Assembly (NCBI GenBank): GCA_002338885.1
Contig: DDJI01000111.1
Location: 30,619-35,825 of the forward strand
From: Ruminococcus sp. UBA1828
Lineage (GTDB): Bacteria; Bacillota; Clostridia; Oscillospirales; Ruminococcaceae
Reading direction: 5' to 3'
DNA length: 5,207 nt
Of this stretch, positions 1 to 3,644 are shown one piece after another. Numbering within the stretch: the first letter of the stretch is position 1; each line of letters opens with the position of its first letter. The notes beneath the pieces were generated by a model, which made no database searches, was not told the origin of the DNA, and saw only the letters and a list, made by a program, of their open reading frames with translations. Made by a program: the position numbers and the translations under genes.

Positions 1-1
1 C

Positions 2-640
2 CGTGCCGCGGCGAGCGTGTATATAAGCCTTGACGAGCTTGAAAAAAATCCGCCCGAGCTGCTTGACGGCACGGGGATAACCGGCAAGACGCTGCACGAC
101 AGCTTCAGCGGTGGGGACATAATCTCGTCGATAGGCGCGGAAAGAAGGTTTGAGGCGGTGTTTGAAAAGTTCTTCACCGACCCTTCAAGCCCGCTTCACA
201 CCGCTTATTGCAGGATTGCGGCTATGGAGCTTATACTGCTGCTGTACGAGACCGCATCCGAGTGCAAAAAGTGCAAGGAGTACAAAAACGAGCAGGTTCA
301 GACCATACGCGCCATACACGACCGCATGTTAAACGACCTCAGCAGCCGCCTCACGATAGACGACCTGTCAAGGCAGTACCTTATGAATCCGACGACGATG
401 AAAGCGCTCTTCAAGTCGGTTTACGGCGACTCGATAGCGTCCCACATGAAAGAGCACCGCATGAAATTCGCGGCAAAGCTGCTTTTGGACACCGACAACA
501 GCATAATGGAAGTCGCATCGCTGGTGGGATACGACAGCCAAAGCAAGTTTGCCACGGCGTTTAAGGCCTACTATGGAATCCTGCCGAACGAGTATCGCAG
601 AAAATTCCGGAGCGGCGGGTCATCATCCGCGAAAAAGTAA
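2..640 (+). CDS. AraC-family transcriptional regulator, C-terminal part (5' end outside window)
   Basis: A DNA-binding transcription regulator that binds near target promoters as an effector-responsive activator or repressor. The frame stays open through the left edge (Arg-Ala-Ala-Ser-Val before the GTG at 17), so the true start lies upstream and about 100 residues are probably missing compared with the usual ~300-330. Counting from the GTG at 17, residues 94-197 form the double helix-turn-helix. The first HTH is about 112-131 (LTIDDLSRQYLMNPTTMKAL). The second is about 161-184, with the family hallmark GYDSQSKFATAFKAYYG followed by LPNEYRR. The part before it (about 45-85) is helical and recalls the linker of PchR-like AraC proteins; that resemblance is weak. 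The effector is unknown because the N-terminal sensing domain is mostly missing. No target operon adjoins it: 460 gene-free bases follow. A basic Ser/Gly/Lys tail ends the protein. Confidence 0.93.
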   Translation, partial: RAAASVYISLDELEKNPPELLDGTGITGKTLHDSFSGGDIISSIGAERRFEAVFEKFFTDPSSPLHTAYCRIAAMELILLLYETASECKKCKEYKNEQVQTIRAIHDRMLNDLSSRLTIDDLSRQYLMNPTTMKALFKSVYGDSIASHMKEHRMKFAAKLLLDTDNSIMEVASLVGYDSQSKFATAFKAYYGILPNEYRRKFRSGGSSSAKK

Positions 641-681
641 AATGACGCACAAAAAATTTGTGTAAAAATTATATAAACCTC

Positions 682-710
682 TTGAATCATGGCGAAAAAC
701 ATGCTATTCT
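682..710 (+). promoter_or_regulatory. Candidate sigma-A promoter downstream of the AraC gene
   Basis: TTGAAT (682-687) and TATTCT (705-710) are separated by exactly 17 bases and lie in an AT-rich stretch. Each box matches the consensus at 4 of 6 positions. Transcription would start near 717. The first gene downstream starts about 390 bases later, so this would give either a long leader or a separate non-coding transcript. The position immediately after an AraC-family gene suggests, but does not show, that the regulator acts here. Confidence 0.4.
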
Positions 711-948
711 TAATAAGGAATGAATTTCTTATGCTGCCTGTATGAGTTTCCCGAAAAAAGCTGAGGTTTTATGCGCTGCCGTCATCTTTTCTGCGCGGAA
801 GTTCGGCGATGCATGCTGCAAACGCTGTATCCCGGGGCTTTGCGACTTTTTGATTGACATGGGTAAACTCTCGGCGCCATGGTATTCATTCGAGCTGCGC
901 ATGACGGGCTGTTTGCTGCCGCACAATTAAATACCACCGCAAAAAAAT

Positions 949-1000
949 AAAGCGCATAGCGTTTGGCTGTACGAGTACAGCCTTTAACGCCGTGCACTTT
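949..1000 (+). other. Long imperfect hairpin, terminator-like
   Basis: The arms 949-971 and 976-1000 pair around a CGAG loop (972-975). The inner seven pairs (965-971 with 976-982) are perfect. After a small T/TTT internal loop, five further perfect pairs follow (959-963 with 986-990). Beyond these, the outer AAAG and GCA pair with TGC and CTTT, interrupted by two mismatches and one wobble. An A-rich tract (941-951) precedes it, and the 3' arm ends in CTTT followed by TATTG. This resembles a bidirectional Rho-independent terminator with a poor T-run. It could end a transcript from the 682-710 promoter, giving an RNA of about 285 bases, or act as a leader attenuator for the gene at 1103. Confidence 0.45.
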
Positions 1001-1034
1001 ATTGTCGGTATTGACGGCGGCGAAAAAAGGTCAA

Positions 1035-1064
1035 AAGGGGCGTGCGATATGCGCCGTACCCCTT
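1035..1064 (+). repeat. Inverted repeat just upstream of the exported-protein gene
   Basis: AAGGGG (1035-1040) and CCCCTT (1059-1064) are perfect complements around an 18-base loop. Inside it GCG and CGC can pair to extend the structure. There is no T-run after it, so it does not look like a terminator. It ends 23 bases before the ribosome binding site, where it could be an operator or an mRNA 5' structure. Its role is unknown. Confidence 0.35.
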
Positions 1065-1087
1065 AATGAAACATTTAATTTTATAAC

Positions 1088-1093
1088 AAGGAG
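1088..1093 (+). promoter_or_regulatory. Strong ribosome binding site fixing the start at 1103
   Basis: AAGGAG sits 9 bases before the ATG at 1103. It supports that ATG as the start, as does the signal peptide that begins there. The AT-rich sequence before it (1071-1087) should leave the site unstructured. Confidence 0.85.
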
Positions 1094-1102
1094 TGAGAAA
1101 CT

Positions 1103-2713
1103 ATGAAGTTCAAAAAGCTTTTGTCCATGCTGTCGGTTGTTTTAGCCGTGGCAATTGTCGCATCTGTACTTCCCGTGCCGGTTGCCGCCGCCGCAGAAAC
1201 GGTGACCGTTTCAAACGGAATCGGAATTACAAGCGCAACGACCAATGATGAGCTCAACGCCTGGGCGGACGGTGCAGCGACCATAACCGACAATGGCAAT
1301 AACACCCACACGGTTACGCTGTACAAAAACATTCTCTTTGAAAAGTCCGCCGTCACCCCGATATCATTCGGAACGTATAACGACGGGGCCGGTCAGCCCA
1401 CGATAATTCTCGACCTCAACGGCTGCACCATCACCGGAAGCACGATTGTCATCAGCAACTACGGAAACCTCGTCATCAACGACTCGGCCGGAGGCGGAAA
1501 GGTGCTCTATGACGGCGGCGCGTACTTGGTTGCGATTCAAAATGCAGGCTACTCCCTCACCGTCAACGGCGGCGAATTTGAGTGCCAAGGAGCGGGTTCC
1601 GTTCTTTACAACGCTGCAATCAGCGCCACTCCGAACGCAATCACCACCATCAACGGCGGTAAGTTTGTCGGCAACAACGGTGCGGCAGTGGCTACGTTCG
1701 GAACAATGACCATCAACGGCGGTGAATTCACCGGAGCATACGGAATCGTTTCAAAGCAGAACGGCGACGGAACCTCCGCAGGAAACATTACGGTAACATC
1801 ACCGTCAACAGTCGTAAACGCGACAAGCTTTGCTTTTGTCGTGGCATGCGACGGCACCAAGACCATCGGTCAGATAACTGTCGGCGGCGGAACGTATAAC
1901 GCTCCCAACGTTGCGGGTAAAACCGGCACCGGCGACATCGCAGGACATGTGGGCATCTCGAACGGAACGTTTTCGGCATCACCCGAAGGCTTCGTTACGC
2001 CAACATCCGCTCTTGCCAAGACAACCACACAGGCAGGCTCAAATTACATAGTCGGCACAAATGAAATTTCAAACGCCGCGGCAGGCCTGAGCGGGGGCGA
2101 CCAGATAGAATTCCTTTCGGGAGACGCATCGCTCACGGGAGTTCCCGACGGCATAACGGTAGTCAACAGCGGAACCGGATCGGTATATGTAAACAACACC
2201 GAGATAACCGACACCCCTGTAGTCACCCACACTCACACGCTCGAGTACCACTCAAGAGTTGAGCCGTCGCACACCTCTGAAGGAAACATCGAGTACTGGT
2301 ACTGCACCGGCTGTCAGAAGTACTTTGCAGACGCTGCGGGCACGAACGAGATAACCGCGGCGGATACGGTGCTTGCCAAGACCACAGAGCACATCGCAGA
2401 CGGAACGGGATACCACTATGACATAAACGGTCACTGGTTTGTATGCGTATGCGGTGAAGTGATCAATTACCAGCCGCACGACCTCACATGGTATTCGGAG
2501 CTGCTTTCAACCAAGGAGCACAACGGTTACGGACACTATGAGTGCCACATCTGCGGATACGTTTCCGGAAGATACACAACCGTTTACACCGAGACGGGCG
2601 ATGAGGATGTAAATGTTCCGGACGACGATTACACCGAAGAGGTGATCGAGATCGAAGAGCCTGTTGAGGGATTCGAGATTGAGACTGAATTAGACGGAGT
2701 CAGCGCATTTTAA
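1103..2713 (+). CDS. Exported beta-helix protein with C-terminal Cys/His modules
   Basis: A 536-residue secreted or cell-surface protein; no enzymatic activity can be assigned. Residues 1-32 form a signal peptide: basic MKFKK, hydrophobic core to about 22, and a cleavage-like AAAA-E junction near 28-32. Residues about 95-295 read as a right-handed parallel beta-helix: LDLNGCTITG (104-111), then rungs SLTVNGGEF (151-159), TTINGGKF (181-188), TMTINGGEF (201-209), with looser rungs at 257-265 and 283-290. Residues 374-429 match a module common in gut Firmicutes surface proteins: HTHTLEYH, then GNIEYWYCTGCQKYF with CxxC at 401/404, then AGTNEITAADTVL. A second unit (433-490) has HWFVCVCG (448/450) and HYECHICG (481/484), so metal binding is possible. 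The last ~40 residues are strongly acidic. There is no LPXTG motif, SLH domain or C-terminal membrane helix, so retention at the wall is unexplained. It has its own ribosome binding site and terminator, so it appears monocistronic. Adhesion or surface-layer function is inference only. Confidence 0.9.
   Translation: MKFKKLLSMLSVVLAVAIVASVLPVPVAAAAETVTVSNGIGITSATTNDELNAWADGAATITDNGNNTHTVTLYKNILFEKSAVTPISFGTYNDGAGQPTIILDLNGCTITGSTIVISNYGNLVINDSAGGGKVLYDGGAYLVAIQNAGYSLTVNGGEFECQGAGSVLYNAAISATPNAITTINGGKFVGNNGAAVATFGTMTINGGEFTGAYGIVSKQNGDGTSAGNITVTSPSTVVNATSFAFVVACDGTKTIGQITVGGGTYNAPNVAGKTGTGDIAGHVGISNGTFSASPEGFVTPTSALAKTTTQAGSNYIVGTNEISNAAAGLSGGDQIEFLSGDASLTGVPDGITVVNSGTGSVYVNNTEITDTPVVTHTHTLEYHSRVEPSHTSEGNIEYWYCTGCQKYFADAAGTNEITAADTVLAKTTEHIADGTGYHYDINGHWFVCVCGEVINYQPHDLTWYSELLSTKEHNGYGHYECHICGYVSGRYTTVYTETGDEDVNVPDDDYTEEVIEIEEPVEGFEIETELDGVSAF
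1559..1729 (+). repeat. Beta-helix rung repeat visible at DNA level
   Basis: Three near-identical stretches start at 1559, 1646 and 1709. They share ACC-A/G-TCAACGGCGG followed by T/C and a (G/A)A(A/G)TT core, and encode T-V/I-NGG-E/K-F. The spacings are 87 and 63 bases (29 and 21 residues), both whole codons and consistent with one turn of a parallel beta-helix each. The DNA similarity points to internal duplication of one coil, possibly recent or maintained by recombination. Confidence 0.7.
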
Positions 2714-2760
2714 CAACTAAAGTCTTCTGCATTTTAACAGGCAAGTGAACGCATAAAAAA

Positions 2761-2800
2761 CAAGTCCCACGCTGCACGGCGGTGTGGGGCTTGATTTTTG
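2761..2800 (+). terminator. Rho-independent terminator of the exported-protein gene
   Basis: CAAGTCCCAC (2761-2770) pairs with GTGGGGCTTG (2784-2793), ten pairs with one wobble. The stem can extend inward by four weaker pairs to a five-base loop (2775-2779). ATTTTTG follows (2794-2800). An A-run (2755-2760) before the stem can pair with the T-run and may make it partly bidirectional. It lies 47 bases after the stop codon at 2713. Confidence 0.88.
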
Positions 2801-2833
2801 CTATATCGGGCATATGCGGCGTGAAGTAAAAAC

Positions 2834-2868
2834 AAAAGCTCCCAAGTAAATCTGCTCGGGAGCTTTTT
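2834..2868 (-). terminator. Terminator of tRNA-Lys, probably bidirectional
   Basis: AAAAGCTCCC (2834-2843) and GGGAGCTTTT (2858-2867) are perfect complements around a 14-base loop. Read on the - strand, the stem directly follows the tRNA-Lys CCA end and is followed by TTTTGTTTTT, a good T-run. On the + strand it also ends in TTTTT, so it can back up the terminator at 2761-2800. The two stop signals separate the converging transcripts. Confidence 0.85.
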
Positions 2869-2869
2869 A

Positions 2870-2945
2870 TGGTGAGCCACTGGAGATTCGAACTCCAGAC
2901 CCTTTCATTAAAAGTGAAATGCTCTGCCAACTGAGCTAGTGGCTC
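2870..2945 (-). tRNA. tRNA-Lys (anticodon UUU)
   Basis: The reverse strand folds as a complete 76-base tRNA. The acceptor GAGCCAC/GTGGCTC, D stem GCTC/GAGC, anticodon stem TTTCA/TGAAA and T stem TGGAG/CTCCA are all perfect, with T loop TTCGAAT. The anticodon loop is CTTTTAA (2914-2908), giving UUU, which reads lysine AAA and AAG. The discriminator base A (2873) and CCA (2872-2870) are encoded. It has its own promoter upstream and terminator directly downstream, so it is a single-gene unit. Confidence 0.98.
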
Positions 2946-2988
2946 ATATTTTCATCTGCTTTATTGTATGCGCAATTACAGCTTTACT

Positions 2989-3017
2989 ATTATATCAAAA
3001 GGGTTTTTGTTTGTCAA
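2989..3017 (-). promoter_or_regulatory. Consensus sigma-A promoter of tRNA-Lys
   Basis: On the - strand, TTGACA (3017-3012) and TATAAT (2994-2989) are separated by exactly 17 bases, matching the consensus at all 12 positions. Transcription should start near 2982, about 37 bases before the mature tRNA 5' end. Such strength is usual for tRNA genes. Confidence 0.92.
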
Positions 3018-3023
3018 CATCGC

Positions 3024-3097
3024 GGCGGAAATTTCGGCGAAAAAAGCTGCCCGCTCTGCGCTATCGCGCGGTTCTTTGCCTGAAATTAAATTCCGCC
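3024..3097. repeat. Weak inverted repeat in the spacer between the two tRNA units
   Basis: GGCGGAAATTT (3024-3034) and AAATTCCGCC (3088-3097) are complementary apart from one bulged base, with a 53-base loop. It lies upstream of the tRNA-Lys promoter and downstream of the tRNA-Leu terminator. No T-run or binding-site match suggests a role, and it may be chance. Confidence 0.25.
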
Positions 3098-3109
3098 TTC
3101 GATTTTTGC

Positions 3110-3145
3110 AAAAAAGTAGTCGGAGCAAAGCAGCTTTGCTCCGAC
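3110..3145 (-). terminator. Terminator of tRNA-Leu (and perhaps of the rqcH operon)
   Basis: On the - strand, GTCGGAGCAAAG and CTTTGCTCCGAC (within 3145-3119) form a perfect 12-bp stem with a three-base loop. TAC and a run of six T (3115-3110) follow. It starts one base after the tRNA-Leu CCA. No other terminator is visible between here and rqcH, so read-through transcripts from that operon would also end here. Confidence 0.93.
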
Positions 3146-3146
3146 G

Positions 3147-3233
3147 TGGTGCCGGTGACCGGGGTCGAACCGGTACGGTATCTCTACCACAGGATTTTGA
3201 GTCCAGCACGTCTGCCAATTCCATCACACCGGC
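3147..3233 (-). tRNA. tRNA-Leu (anticodon CAA)
   Basis: The reverse strand gives an 87-base class II tRNA. The acceptor GCCGGTG/CACCGGC is perfect. A long variable arm GGTA-GAGA-TACC and T stem ACCGG/CCGGT with loop TTCGACC are present, and the CCA (3149-3147) is encoded. The anticodon loop CTCAAAA (3201-3195) gives CAA, which reads leucine UUG. The anticodon stem CTGGA/TCCTG carries a U-U mismatch at the second pair (3205 with 3191), where leucine tRNAs of this type usually have U-A. The gene should still be functional because every other arm is intact. Confidence 0.96.
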
Positions 3234-3235
3234 GT

Positions 3236-3300
3236 AGAGGTCATCTAACCAAATCAGTATACCAAAGCGTCTTCATTTTGTCAAGTGCTTTTTGACCTCT
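3236..3300. repeat. Inverted repeat flanking the tRNA-Leu promoter
   Basis: AGAGGTCA (3236-3243) and TGACCTCT (3293-3300) are perfect 8-base complements. They lie on either side of the -35 and -10 boxes, and the right copy touches the stop codon of the membrane-protein gene. It may be a regulator site pair, a long-loop mRNA structure at the operon end, or chance. Confidence 0.3.
3256..3284 (-). promoter_or_regulatory. Sigma-A promoter of tRNA-Leu with extended -10
   Basis: On the - strand, TTGACA (3284-3279) and TATACT (3261-3256) are separated by 17 bases. TGG directly before the -10 adds the extended TGn motif. The start would be near 3249, about 16 bases before the mature tRNA. The promoter begins only 15 bases after the upstream gene's stop codon. 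Confidence 0.9.
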
Positions 3301-3632
3301 TATCTCACTCTGTTTTTAAACACCGTGCCGATAAACAGGCTGAGCAGTGACGCAAGCCCTATTATCACAGCGTAAATCCATGCCGTGGAGTTATAAAACG
3401 CAAATATGCAGGGGATGAACACAACCGCGGTTTCTATGCTCATCAGCCAGTCGCCGCCGTGCTTTTTGCCGAAGAAAAATCCCACTCCGAGCGCTGCGCA
3501 TATGTCTATTCCGGGCGTCGCGTTATACAGCCACCCGGGCGCATTTGCAAACGCGCAGACCAGCGGTATGCCGTAAAAGAATATTATCTCCGCTATAAGA
3601 TATCCCATTGTGTTTTCAAACCGCTCTTTCAT
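3300..3632 (-). CDS. Small four-helix integral membrane protein of unknown function
   Basis: I do not recognise the family. The protein is 110 residues from the ATG at 3632. Hydrophobic segments at about 9-29 (YLIAEIIFFYGIPLVCAFAN), 40-55, 65-80 and 84-103 predict four membrane helices. A basic GKKHGG turn lies at 55-60 and a basic KNRVR end at 106-110, consistent with both being cytoplasmic. I chose this start because GAGGAG lies 6 bases upstream on the - strand (3644-3639) and the hydrophobic part begins soon after. An in-frame ATG at 3698 would add 22 polar residues lying wholly over the end of rqcH, which is unlikely. The 10-base gap after rqcH, with the ribosome binding site overlapping the rqcH stop, points to one operon and coupled translation. 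No catalytic motif or transporter signature is visible. A role tied to RqcH is inference from position only. Confidence 0.82.
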   Translation of the reverse strand: MKERFENTMGYLIAEIIFFYGIPLVCAFANAPGWLYNATPGIDICAALGVGFFFGKKHGGDWLMSIETAVVFIPCIFAFYNSTAWIYAVIIGLASLLSLFIGTVFKNRVR

Positions 3633-3638
3633 GTCTTG

Positions 3639-3644
3639 CTCCTC
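3639..3644 (-). promoter_or_regulatory. Ribosome binding site overlapping the rqcH stop codon
   Basis: GAGGAG on the - strand (3644-3639) overlaps the TGA stop of rqcH (3645-3643) and precedes the ATG at 3632 by 6 bases. Ribosomes finishing rqcH would be placed to re-initiate on the membrane-protein gene, and this site decides between the starts at 3632 and 3698. Confidence 0.8.

Larger units (their letters stand above)
641..1102. other. 460-base intergenic region with no convincing gene
   Basis: No reading frame here has both a ribosome binding site and plausible composition. The region holds a short AT-rich palindrome just after the regulator stop (648-662, CACAAA-AAA-TTTGTG), a candidate promoter at 682-710, a long imperfect hairpin at 949-1000, a G/C-tipped hairpin at 1035-1064 and the ribosome binding site of the next gene. 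It could be a long 5' leader for the exported protein, a small RNA gene followed by a separate promoter, or the remains of a lost gene. The sequence alone does not decide between these. Confidence 0.6.

Noticed and set aside
854..859. Perfect TTGACA box on the + strand, possible promoter for the exported-protein gene
   Set aside because: No -10-like sequence lies 16-19 bases downstream; the nearest (TATTCA, 883) is 23 bases away.
742..930. 62-residue reading frame in the gene-free region
   Set aside because: No ribosome binding site precedes the ATG, the product has six cysteines and no recognisable pattern, and the opposite strand is open over the same bases, as expected by chance.
782..997. 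71-residue frame on the - strand in the gene-free region
   Set aside because: It begins inside the long hairpin, has no ribosome binding site, and its Cys/Arg/Ser-rich product resembles no known protein.
1011..1016. TTGACG box ahead of the exported-protein gene
   Set aside because: The sequence 17 bases downstream is AAAAGG, not a -10 box.
1559..1729. Spaced repeats considered as a CRISPR-like array
   Set aside because: Only three short copies with unequal spacing, all in frame inside a coding region that predicts beta-helix coils; no cas gene nearby.
2870..3233. tRNA genes considered as attachment sites for an integrated element
   Set aside because: No integrase, no repeated tRNA 3' end elsewhere in the window and no mobile-element genes were seen.
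2939..3295. 118-residue + strand frame and overlapping frames across the tRNA region
   Set aside because: They run through the tRNA-Leu gene, both tRNA promoters and the tRNA-Leu terminator, and have no ribosome binding site; they are by-products of those elements.
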